Below, in pieces: positions 37,268-45,014 of a stretch of 64,000 nt of DNA (position 1 is the first letter of the stretch; every line of letters starts with the position of its first letter). The notes below the pieces were generated by a model. It ran no database searches. It was not told where the DNA came from and saw only the letters and a program-made list of their open reading frames with translations. The stretch is from Chryseobacterium sp. ISL-6. Its GTDB lineage: Bacteria > Bacteroidota > Bacteroidia > Flavobacteriales > Weeksellaceae. Both the position numbers and the translations under genes were made by a program. The stretch spans positions 299,919 through 363,918 of the forward strand of contig NZ_JAGGPT010000001.1 of the NCBI RefSeq assembly GCF_018613715.1. The letters are read 5' to 3'.

Positions 37268-39412
37268 TTAAGCTGGGTTATTTCTTTCTTTTTCTAATTC
37301 CCAAACCCGATGATTGGCAATTGCTTTGATGAATCGGGTATCGGCATCTTTGTTCTCAGCAGTAATAACAGCAGGATCGTCATGTTTTTTATTTTTAATA
37401 TGACTTGCCTGATAAACTGAATCTGTTTCATTTCCAAAGTAAATGGCTTTACAGTGTTTATAAGCTTCATTAACAAATAACAGCGTTCCCGGTCGATTAT
37501 CTTCGTTCATTAAATTTTCAGCCGATTTTTTACCACTGCATACATAAAGGGCATCAAAACATACACTGGACGTACTTGTAAGAGAATGTTTAGGCTCAAA
37601 AATTGTCCCATCATCCGCCTTAACAGGAGCTAAGTTTCCGGAAATGATCTGAACTACCGCTCCTTTACTTTGAAGTTTAGATTGTAATGTTTTTACGTCA
37701 TCTGCTTTCACCCCATTCTCCATCATAAAACCGATGACACGGCTCTTTATCGTATCTTTCACGGTATTTGCCATACTTAGTGCCTCAGAACTTTTTGTCA
37801 GCGGTTCTTTTTCAGGACTTTGTAATGTTTTAGGATTGGCATCTGCGGGTATACTTCCATTAGGCTGTTTCAGTTTGGTAACCTCTACTCCTACTTTTTT
37901 TGCTACCGTAGAAGCTAAATCTTTATTAATAAAAGCCAATTGTCCAACCACTCTTTCACGGATGGCAGGAATAGTGACCTTAGATAATTCAAAAATAATG
38001 GCATTTTGAAGATGTCGTTTTTCATCAACAGATTGGCTGTTATAGAATAATTTAGCCTGGGAATAGTGATCTACGAAGCTTTGACTTCTGGCGCGTATTT
38101 TACTGCCATCTACCCTTTCACTTTGTGTAGAGAATCCACCGTCTTTCATCATGGCCTGAAATGGACAGCCTCCACCCATAGTATTGGGTTCATAACTTAC
38201 CTTGCCTTTTACAATTTGCTGGCGCATATGTCCGTCCCGTTGATTATTGTGAACCGGATTGATGGATCTGTTGATAGGTATTTCATGGAAATTAGGAGAT
38301 CCTAACCTCGATAATTGTGTATCTGTATAGGAAAATAATCTTCCTTGTAATAATGGATCATTGGTAAAATCAATTCCAGGAACCAGGTGTCCCGGGTGGA
38401 AAGCAACCTGTTCTGTTTCAGCAAAGAAATTGTCTGGGTTTCTGTTGAGTGTTAAAGTACCTACAAGTTCCACCGGTATTTCTTCTTCCGGAATTAATTT
38501 TGTAGGATCCAACAAATCAAAATCAAATCGGTGTTCATCTTCTTCGGGGATGATCTGTACACCAAAATCCCATTCCGGAAATGCTCCATTTTCAATAGCT
38601 TCCCATAAATCTCTTCTATGGAAATCTGAATCTTTTCCAGATATTTTTGTGGCTTCATCCCAAGCTACAGAATGAACTCCCAGTTTAGGCTTAAAATGAA
38701 ATTTCACAAAATGCATTTTTCCTTTTTCATTAATAAATTTGAAGGTGTGAACCCCAAAGCCTTCCATCATCCTGTAACTTCTCGGGATTGCCCTGTCACT
38801 CATTGCCCACATAATCATATGCATGCTTTCCGGCATTAACGAAATGAAATCCCAAAAAGTGTCATGTGCTGAAGCAGCTTGTGGAATTGCATTGTCGGGT
38901 TCAGGCTTTACGGCATGAATAAGATCAGGGAATTTCATAGCATCCTGAATAAAAAATACAGGAATATTATTACCTACTAAATCATAATTACCTTCTTCTG
39001 TATAAAATTTAATAGCAAAACCTCTTACATCACGCGCTAAATCGGTACTCCCTGCGCTTCCGGCAACAGTGGAAAAACGGACAAAAACAGGAGTTTCCTT
39101 ACCTTCTTCTCCTAAGAATTTTGCCTTAGTATATTTTTTTAAGCTTTTATTTAATTTAAATATGCCATGAGCTCCTGAACCTCGGGCATGGACAATCCTT
39201 TCAGGAATTCTTTCATGATCAAAATGAGTGATCTTTTCTCTAAGGATAAAGTCTTCAAGCAGACTTGGTCCCCGATCATCAGATTTTAATGAATCCTGAT
39301 TATTATTGATTTTTAATCCCTGATTAGTGGTAAGATTCTGATCAGTATTATCAGTGGTATGGTTCTGAAGTTGATCTAATTTGGGGTCTTTTTGATTTTT
39401 AGGGTCTTTCAT
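37268..39412 (-). CDS. katE: Large-subunit catalase (HPII-type)
   Basis: 714 residues. A polar N-terminal extension (about 1-45, Asn/Asp/Gln-rich) precedes the catalase core: His in IVHARGSGAHG, Asn in VGNNIPVFFIQDAMKFPD, and the proximal haem Tyr in LFSYTDTQLSRLG. A C-terminal flavodoxin/DJ-1-like domain (SRVIGFMMENGVKADDV, CFDALYVCSGK) identifies the large-subunit clade. It decomposes hydrogen peroxide in the cytoplasm. It forms an operon with the CinA-like gene and is divergent from a ferritin-like stress protein. Confidence 0.96.
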   Translation of the reverse strand: MKDPKNQKDPKLDQLQNHTTDNTDQNLTTNQGLKINNNQDSLKSDDRGPSLLEDFILREKITHFDHERIPERIVHARGSGAHGIFKLNKSLKKYTKAKFLGEEGKETPVFVRFSTVAGSAGSTDLARDVRGFAIKFYTEEGNYDLVGNNIPVFFIQDAMKFPDLIHAVKPEPDNAIPQAASAHDTFWDFISLMPESMHMIMWAMSDRAIPRSYRMMEGFGVHTFKFINEKGKMHFVKFHFKPKLGVHSVAWDEATKISGKDSDFHRRDLWEAIENGAFPEWDFGVQIIPEEDEHRFDFDLLDPTKLIPEEEIPVELVGTLTLNRNPDNFFAETEQVAFHPGHLVPGIDFTNDPLLQGRLFSYTDTQLSRLGSPNFHEIPINRSINPVHNNQRDGHMRQQIVKGKVSYEPNTMGGGCPFQAMMKDGGFSTQSERVDGSKIRARSQSFVDHYSQAKLFYNSQSVDEKRHLQNAIIFELSKVTIPAIRERVVGQLAFINKDLASTVAKKVGVEVTKLKQPNGSIPADANPKTLQSPEKEPLTKSSEALSMANTVKDTIKSRVIGFMMENGVKADDVKTLQSKLQSKGAVVQIISGNLAPVKADDGTIFEPKHSLTSTSSVCFDALYVCSGKKSAENLMNEDNRPGTLLFVNEAYKHCKAIYFGNETDSVYQASHIKNKKHDDPAVITAENKDADTRFIKAIANHRVWELEKERNNPA

Positions 39413-39749
39413 TGTATATATATTTTGATGGTTTGATTTGTATTTTCCTATAGATTACCAAAATGAAATCTATATATTATGGTTCTGCAAAATGTTTTTT
39501 ACATGTATAAGCCAAAAAGTAAGATGTGCTAGCGAAACGAGAACAATTGTCTTTGAGGAAAATTTTTCCCCAAGAATTATTCTTCAGTTAAAATGATGTG
39601 GCTATTTTAATTAATGTAGAAAATATATTATATGCTATCCAAAAAACACGCCAATGTATTAATAAGTAAATGATGTTTTATTTAAAAATCTTTGGCTTTA
39701 TTATTGTTATGGTTAATAAATTATTAACAAATCATTAAAAATATTATTT
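39413..39749. other. Intergenic region between katE and the ferritin-like gene
   Basis: 337 A/T-rich bases between divergent stress genes, with no usable open reading frame. The only structure noticed is a short inverted repeat ggaaaa-t-ttttcc at 39557-39569. Promoters for both genes must lie here, but no clear TAnnTTTG match was found for katE. Confidence 0.5.
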
Positions 39750-40337
39750 ATGGCAACTAAAACCAAAACACCAAGTACCAGAAAGACAACACCTGCAAAA
39801 AGTAAGGTAACATCTGTTTCTGCAAAAAAGATTCCGGCGAAAAAAGATGCAGCAAAAGAATTAAAAGATTTGTTTGAAGATGGGTTAAAAGATATTTATT
39901 GGGCTGAAAAGGCATTGACTAAAGCATTACCAAAAATGCAAAAGAATGCTACCGATCAAAAGCTGAAAGATGCAATAGGTGCTCATTTGGCTGAAACTAA
40001 AGAGCAGGTAAAGAGATTAGAGGATTGTTTTGCTGCGCTGGGTAAAAAACCACAGGCTAAAAAATGCGATGCCATGCAGGGATTGCTTGATGAGGGTAAA
40101 AGTATCATGGAGGAAACAAAACCAGGTGCTGTTCGTGATGCCGGTATTATTGCCGCTTCCCAAAAAGTAGAACATTATGAAATTGCAACCTACGGAACTT
40201 TAGCAGCTTATGCCAAAGTTTTGAAACAGAATAAATGCCTTAGAGCACTCCTTAAAACATTGGGAGAAGAGAAAAAATGTGATGTACTTCTTACCAGCAT
40301 TGCAGACACAGCTTTGAATAAGAAAGCGATGAATTAA
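39750..40337 (+). CDS. YciE/YciF-type ferritin-like protein with histone-like tail
   Basis: 195 residues. Residues 1-35 are a Lys/Thr/Ser/Ala/Pro tail (KTKTPSTRKTTPAKSKVTSV, then AKKIPAKKDAAK) resembling histone H1-like or Dps DNA-binding tails. Residues 36-190 are a DUF892 four-helix bundle (LKDLFEDGLKDIYWAEKALT, AHLAETKEQVKRLE, KVEHYEIATYGTLAAYA) with Glu/His positions that could hold a di-iron centre. The family is induced by stress; iron or peroxide handling near DNA is inference. It is divergent from katE. Confidence 0.9.
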   Translation: MATKTKTPSTRKTTPAKSKVTSVSAKKIPAKKDAAKELKDLFEDGLKDIYWAEKALTKALPKMQKNATDQKLKDAIGAHLAETKEQVKRLEDCFAALGKKPQAKKCDAMQGLLDEGKSIMEETKPGAVRDAGIIAASQKVEHYEIATYGTLAAYAKVLKQNKCLRALLKTLGEEKKCDVLLTSIADTALNKKAMN

Positions 40338-40362
40338 TAAGAATAAAAAGTTTTCGTAAGTA

Positions 40363-40391
40363 AAATTCCTCAATCTTGTATTGAGGAATTT
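40363..40391 (+). terminator. Terminator after the ferritin-like gene
   Basis: A perfect 12-bp stem, aaattcctcaat / attgaggaattt, with a 5-nt loop, running into a T tract. Confidence 0.85.
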
Positions 40392-40476
40392 TTTTTGAAT
40401 TTAAGTGTGATCATATCAATAAAAAAGTCTCGTAACGAAGTTGATCCTTTATCCTAAAAAACGGATGAAGAATAGA

Positions 40477-41382
40477 CTATTGATCTATACCAAAAGAAGC
40501 CCTGAATTCCATCGGAGCCATTTTTGTTTTCTTTTTAAAAAGAGTACTAAATGACTGAGCATGTTCAAACCCTAAAGCGTAAGCAATTTCGCTAACAGAT
40601 AAACTGGTAGTTGATAGTTTTTCCTTGGCCTTAGTTATTAGTTTTTCATGGATATGCTGTTGGGTGTTTTGTCCCGTATGAATCCTGAGAAGATCACTGA
40701 GGTAATTGGGAGACAGATTCATTGCTTCAGCGATAAGGTGAACTGTTAATAGACCCCGATCTGAGGGTTGATCATTATCAAAATAATCATTCAGGAAACG
40801 CTCGAATTTAACAAGCAGCTGATGATTGTTATTTTTACGGGTAATAAACTGTCGTTCATAAAAACGGTTGGAATAATTAAGTAGAAGATCTATTTGTGAT
40901 AAAATGATCTCTTGGGTATAGCGATCGATATGCTGGCATTCTTTGTCAATTTTCTGGAGTATTTCAATCAGATCATTTTCTTCATCTGTTGATAGATGCA
41001 GAGCTTCATTTACAGCATAAGAAAAAAAGCCATACCCTGTAATCGCAGAAGCCAAAGGATGTTTCAATAGAAAATCAGGATGAAAGATCAGGAGATAGCC
41101 TGAACCACATTCCATATTATGTAAGTCTAAGTACTGCACCTGATTAGGTGCAGTAAAGCTTAGTACTCCTTTATCATAATCATAATGCTGCTGGCCATAT
41201 CTGATCTTTCCTTTTGCATCTCTTTTTAATGCAACACAATAGAACCTGTTTACAAAGCCTTTCCATATCTCATCTTCCAGAAAAATACTGTCAGATAAAT
41301 TGATAACGCTTACCAGTGGATGTTTTGGTTCCGGTAAAGATAGTAAGCGATGAAAAGCAGAAATTGATTGAATGGCATTCAT
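40477..41382 (-). CDS. AraC-family regulator
   Basis: 301 residues: an N-terminal ligand domain (VLSFTAPNQVQYLDLHNMEC) and a C-terminal AraC HTH (HLIAEAMNLSPNYLSDLLRI, IAYALGFEHAQSFSTLFKKK). It begins 16 bases after the aldo/keto reductase stop on the same strand, so the two form an operon, and the regulator probably controls it. The ligand is unknown; a carbonyl or electrophile signal would suit the partner. Confidence 0.88.
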   Translation of the reverse strand: MNAIQSISAFHRLLSLPEPKHPLVSVINLSDSIFLEDEIWKGFVNRFYCVALKRDAKGKIRYGQQHYDYDKGVLSFTAPNQVQYLDLHNMECGSGYLLIFHPDFLLKHPLASAITGYGFFSYAVNEALHLSTDEENDLIEILQKIDKECQHIDRYTQEIILSQIDLLLNYSNRFYERQFITRKNNNHQLLVKFERFLNDYFDNDQPSDRGLLTVHLIAEAMNLSPNYLSDLLRIHTGQNTQQHIHEKLITKAKEKLSTTSLSVSEIAYALGFEHAQSFSTLFKKKTKMAPMEFRASFGIDQ

Positions 41383-41398
41383 AGAACAAATGTAAGAA

Positions 41399-42403
41399 TT
41401 AATCTAAAAGTCCCATACTGAACTCATCATATGGAGCCCCGGTGTCAGTGCCTAACGGTATTATACTTTCCAGTTTTAAAAGATCAGCTTCAGTTAATCG
41501 GATGCTGGCTGCATCAATATTCTGTTCCAAATACTTTCTACGTTTTGTTCCAGGAATAGGAACAAAGCCTTTACTGATGATCCAGGCTAATGCTAATTGG
41601 GTAGATGTAATATTTTTTTCTTTTGCCATCATTTCAATTGCATTTACCAATTCAATATTTTTATGAAAATATGCTTCCTGAAAACGTGGGATTCCTCTTC
41701 GGAAATCATTCTCAGGTAAATCATTTATAGAACGGATTTGCCCAGATAAAAAGCCACGTCCTAAAGGTGAATAAGGAACAAAGCCTACGCCTAGTTCATG
41801 CAATGTTTTAATCACCCCTCTTTCTTCGACCGTACGTTCAAACAAAGAATACTCACTTTGTACTGCAGTAATTGGATGGACCATATGAGCTCTTTTTACT
41901 GTTTCAGAAGAAACTTCTGATAAGCCAATATATTTTACTTTTCCTTCCTGTACCAATTCACTCATGGCACCAACAGTTTCTTCAATAGGAGTGTTTTTGT
42001 CAAGCCTGTGCATATAGTAGAGATCAATATAATCTGTTTTTAAATTCTTTAATGAACGTTCTACTGATTTTTTTATGTAATCTTTATTTCCTTTAATTGC
42101 CCAAGTCACTTTGCCACTGTCATCGATTTCCCAGCCAAATTTAGTAGCAATAATATATTGACTGCGGCTATTTCCGATTGCTTTTGCAATAAGTTGCTCA
42201 TTTTTAAACGGACCATAAAGATCTGCGGTATCAAGAAAATTACCTCCTAGTTCCAAAGATCTGTGAATAGTAGCGATAGCTTCTTTTTCATCTGCTTCAC
42301 CATACATGTTATTATCCTCAAAGCCTGTCATTCCCATGCATCCCAGACCGATAGTGGGAACCATTAATCCCTGATTTCCTAATTGTATTGTATTCATTTT
42401 CAT
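41399..42403 (-). CDS. Aldo/keto reductase (AKR13/YakC-like)
   Basis: 334 residues; the second ATG at 42397 (MNTIQLGNQGLMV) is the more usual start. The tetrad is complete: NFLDTADLYG (Asp, Tyr), ATKFGWE (Lys), YYMHRLD (His). GLGCMGMTGF and VQSEYSLFER are typical of the AKR13 group of NADPH-dependent aldehyde reductases. It is in an operon with the AraC gene that follows. Confidence 0.9.
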   Translation of the reverse strand: MKMNTIQLGNQGLMVPTIGLGCMGMTGFEDNNMYGEADEKEAIATIHRSLELGGNFLDTADLYGPFKNEQLIAKAIGNSRSQYIIATKFGWEIDDSGKVTWAIKGNKDYIKKSVERSLKNLKTDYIDLYYMHRLDKNTPIEETVGAMSELVQEGKVKYIGLSEVSSETVKRAHMVHPITAVQSEYSLFERTVEERGVIKTLHELGVGFVPYSPLGRGFLSGQIRSINDLPENDFRRGIPRFQEAYFHKNIELVNAIEMMAKEKNITSTQLALAWIISKGFVPIPGTKRRKYLEQNIDAASIRLTEADLLKLESIIPLGTDTGAPYDEFSMGLLD

Positions 42404-42521
42404 ACTGTTGATTTTAATGATTCAAAATTCGTTAGAAATCAGAAATTCGATGTATGCAAAACGCTGAACAATGTATGTAAACCAAGGATACTGAATAGAA
42501 TCTTAATAAAATGAATAAAAA

Positions 42522-42540
42522 AAGCCTCATTAAGAGGCTT
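42522..42540 (-). terminator. Terminator of an aldo/keto reductase gene
   Basis: A 7-bp stem, aagcctc / gaggctt, with a 5-nt loop, followed on the minus strand by TTTTTTATTC. It lies directly after the stop of the gene at 42545-43489. Confidence 0.8.
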
Positions 42541-42544
42541 CTTT

Positions 42545-43489
42545 TTATTTACTTGCTTCATTCAGAAGATTGATATCATCACTATTTAATTGAAGTTCTG
42601 TGGCTTTAAATAATGTTTGTAATTGAGATTGGCTTGTGGCGCTGACGATCGGAGCTGTAATGAGTGGATTAGCCAGTAACCATGCCAATGCAACAGAAGC
42701 TTGATTAGCTTGATGCTTTGCACTAATCTCATCCAATGCCTTTAATACTTTTTCCCCTTTTTCATTAAGATATTTTCGGACTCCCTCACCTCTTGCACTT
42801 TTTGAAAGATCTTCTTCACTACGGTATTTTCCTGTTAAAAAACCGGCTGCTAGGGACCAATATGGGAAAACACTCAGGTCATATTTTTTAACCAATTCTG
42901 CATATTTAGTTTCGAAATTCTCTCTTTCCAATAAGTTATAATGAGGCTGTAAGGCAACATATTTTGGGAGATTATTTTTTTCCGAAGCCTCAAAAGATGC
43001 TGTTAACCGTTCTGGAGATAAATTTGAAGCTGCGATATAGCGCACTTTTCCAGCTTTAATGATCTCATCATACGCTGCAAGAGTCTCTTCCACAGGTGTT
43101 GTATGATCATCAAAATGGGTATAGTAAAGGTCAATATGATCGGTCTGAAGTCTGCTTAGTGATTCATCTACTGACTTCAGAATGTGTTTTTTACTGATAT
43201 CAAAACCATGTTCTTTAGTTTCCGATCCTACTTTTGTAGCGATCACCAAATCGTTTCTGTTTCCCCGGCTTTTCATCCACTTTCCGATGATCTCTTCAGA
43301 TTGGCCACCTTTTCCATTTACCCACCATGAATAGGTATCAGCAGTATCAATAAAATTAAATCCAGCTTGTGTAAACTGGTCCAGGATATCAGAAGACTGC
43401 TGTTCGTCTAATGTCCATCCAAAAACATTTCCTCCAAAATTAATCGGAGCGATTGATAGATCTGTATTTTTTATGATTCTTTTTTCCAT
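42545..43489 (-). CDS. Aldo/keto reductase
   Basis: 314 residues, with the tetrad in NFIDTADTYSWW (Asp, Tyr), IATKVGSE (Lys) and LYYTHFDDH (His). It belongs to the same broad family as the 41399 gene but is clearly divergent (GGNVFGWTLDEQQ, LQPHYNLLER), resembling the YdjG/IolS-like group. Monocistronic: its own terminator follows and a 145-base gap separates it from the next gene. The substrate is unknown. Confidence 0.9.
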   Translation of the reverse strand: MEKRIIKNTDLSIAPINFGGNVFGWTLDEQQSSDILDQFTQAGFNFIDTADTYSWWVNGKGGQSEEIIGKWMKSRGNRNDLVIATKVGSETKEHGFDISKKHILKSVDESLSRLQTDHIDLYYTHFDDHTTPVEETLAAYDEIIKAGKVRYIAASNLSPERLTASFEASEKNNLPKYVALQPHYNLLERENFETKYAELVKKYDLSVFPYWSLAAGFLTGKYRSEEDLSKSARGEGVRKYLNEKGEKVLKALDEISAKHQANQASVALAWLLANPLITAPIVSATSQSQLQTLFKATELQLNSDDINLLNEASK

Positions 43490-43720
43490 TAATTAAGAAA
43501 TTTAATTTTTTAGCAATGATAATTGATGTAAAGTCACAGAACTTCACAATTGAAAACCTTTAAGACGGTTGATCTATTTGTTTTCTGAATAGTTTGAAGA
43601 TTTAGAATCATCTTCAGTAGTATAAATTTAGGGAAAAATTTTCTGAAGAATGTAGGAGAATGGACTATTTAAGATAATATTAATATAATCCTATTTAATT
43701 TTATAGTATAACAGATAAGA

Positions 43721-44092
43721 TTACTTTCTCATACTTTCTTTAATTTTTTCCCTGTGCCATTTACCCCAGACACTTAATTCCGCCATTACACCCTTTAAAG
43801 TCATGCTATACTCGGTTGCTTCATAAATGATCGTTATGGGTTTGGTAGGATATACATTCCGGGTAATGAAGCCATTCAGTTCCAGAGTTTTTAGTTCTTT
43901 GTCCAGTACTTTTGAAGATATCCCGGTAACTTCATGCTGAATCTCATTGAAGCGTTTTGATGATTGAATCAAAGACAAGATCAAAGCCAACTTCCATTTT
44001 CCATTCAATACATATAATGCATCGAGGACATTTCTGAGTGAGCCAGCACATTCTTCACTATTGAGAAGAAGCTCTTTATTGGTGTCTTTCAT
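43721..44092 (-). CDS. HxlR-family regulator
   Basis: A 123-residue winged-helix protein with the HxlR core: ECAGSLRNVLDALYVLNGKW, KRFNEIQHEVTGISSKVLDK and a wing in EYSMTLKGVMAELSVWGKW. Cys16, near the N-terminus, is where redox/quinone-sensing members (YodB/QorR-like) keep their reactive thiol. It is divergent from an azoreductase gene, the classic quinone-response layout, so it probably represses that gene. Confidence 0.92.
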   Translation of the reverse strand: MKDTNKELLLNSEECAGSLRNVLDALYVLNGKWKLALILSLIQSSKRFNEIQHEVTGISSKVLDKELKTLELNGFITRNVYPTKPITIIYEATEYSMTLKGVMAELSVWGKWHREKIKESMRK

Positions 44093-44106
44093 AAGACAAA
44101 GATAAT

Positions 44107-44177
44107 GACTTACCCCAACGTAAGCGCTTTCCTTTAGGTAAGTCTATTCTTTTCGCCATACGGTAGCTATACATTTG
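44107..44177. promoter_or_regulatory. hxlR-azoR divergent promoter with inverted repeat
   Basis: The inverted repeat gacttacc (44107-44114) / ggtaagtc (44137-44144) flanks a 22-base spacer, just upstream of a -7 box TACATTTG (44170-44177) on the plus strand. This is a likely HxlR operator controlling the azoreductase, which starts about 105 bases downstream. Confidence 0.55.
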
Positions 44178-44282
44178 TTTTAATTATTTGAGCGAAAGAA
44201 TCATTTTATTAAAACGGAAAAAATGAAATCGGAATAAGCTCATCATGTAACAATAAAAGGATTATTAAATAAGTAAATTTTT

Positions 44283-44885
44283 ATGAAAAACATTCTTCAC
44301 TTAAAGTCAAGCCTTCAGGGTAAAGGTTCTTATAGTATTAAACTAGGAAATACCATCGTTGAGAAAATTCTGGAAAAATATCAAGGAAGTACGTTGGAAG
44401 AACTGAACCTTGTAGATATTGAAATTCCACATCTCAGTCCTGAAGTTCTTCGTGCATTCTTTACACCCGGCAATGAGATGTCAGCAGAGCAAAAAGAGTT
44501 TATCCATCTTTCTGATGAACTTGTTAAACAGTTATTGGCTGCGGATATCATTGTTATTGGTGCTCCTTTGATCAATTTTACCATTCATTCCTCTCTAAAG
44601 GCGTGGATCGATCACATTACAAGAGCTGGAGTAACTTTTGGGTACGGGGAAAATGGTCCTATTGGAATGGTAACAGGAAAAAAAGTATATGTGGCCATGT
44701 CTTCAGGAGGTATTTATTCTGAAGGACCTGGAAAAGAAAACGATTTTGTGGCTCCCTATTTGAAAGCTTTCCTTGGCTTTTTGGGAATGACAGATCTTAC
44801 CGTATTCCGTGCTGAGGGTTTAAAAGTACCTGGAGTCCAGGAACACGCTATGCAGAAGGCGGTTGAGAGTATCGTGATAGATTAA
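44283..44885 (+). CDS. azoR: FMN-dependent NADH-azoreductase (AzoR/AcpD family)
   Basis: A 200-residue flavodoxin-fold enzyme. The FMN phosphate loop is at the N-terminus (HLKSSLQGKGSYSIKLG), with APLINFTIHSSLKAWIDHI and AMSSGGIYSEGPG binding the isoalloxazine. Such enzymes carry out two-electron reduction of quinones and azo compounds, avoiding semiquinone radicals. It is divergent from an HxlR repressor, so probably electrophile-inducible. Confidence 0.9.
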   Translation: MKNILHLKSSLQGKGSYSIKLGNTIVEKILEKYQGSTLEELNLVDIEIPHLSPEVLRAFFTPGNEMSAEQKEFIHLSDELVKQLLAADIIVIGAPLINFTIHSSLKAWIDHITRAGVTFGYGENGPIGMVTGKKVYVAMSSGGIYSEGPGKENDFVAPYLKAFLGFLGMTDLTVFRAEGLKVPGVQEHAMQKAVESIVID

Positions 44886-44911
44886 TTTGAAGTATTAAGC
44901 TTTGATTTTAG

Positions 44912-44998
44912 TTAAACGCAAAGGCGCAAAGGAATTTCGATTATTATCCTTGCGCCTTAACATCATAATTGTAAAATAAATGGCGTCTTTGTGTTTAA
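44912..44998. repeat. Nested inverted-repeat element (gcaaaggcgcaaagg type)
   Basis: Outer arms ttaaacgcaaaggcgc (44912-44927) and gcgtctttgtgtttaa (44983-44998) pair with two mismatches. Inside, aaggcgcaaagga pairs with tccttgcgcctt (44947-44958) with one bulge. The left arm is thus shared by two alternative stems. It lies between convergent genes. Similar gcaaaggcgcaaag intergenic repeats occur in many Flavobacteriia genomes; only this copy was noticed here. Confidence 0.7.
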
Positions 44999-45014
44999 TA
45001 AATTCAGTAAATTT

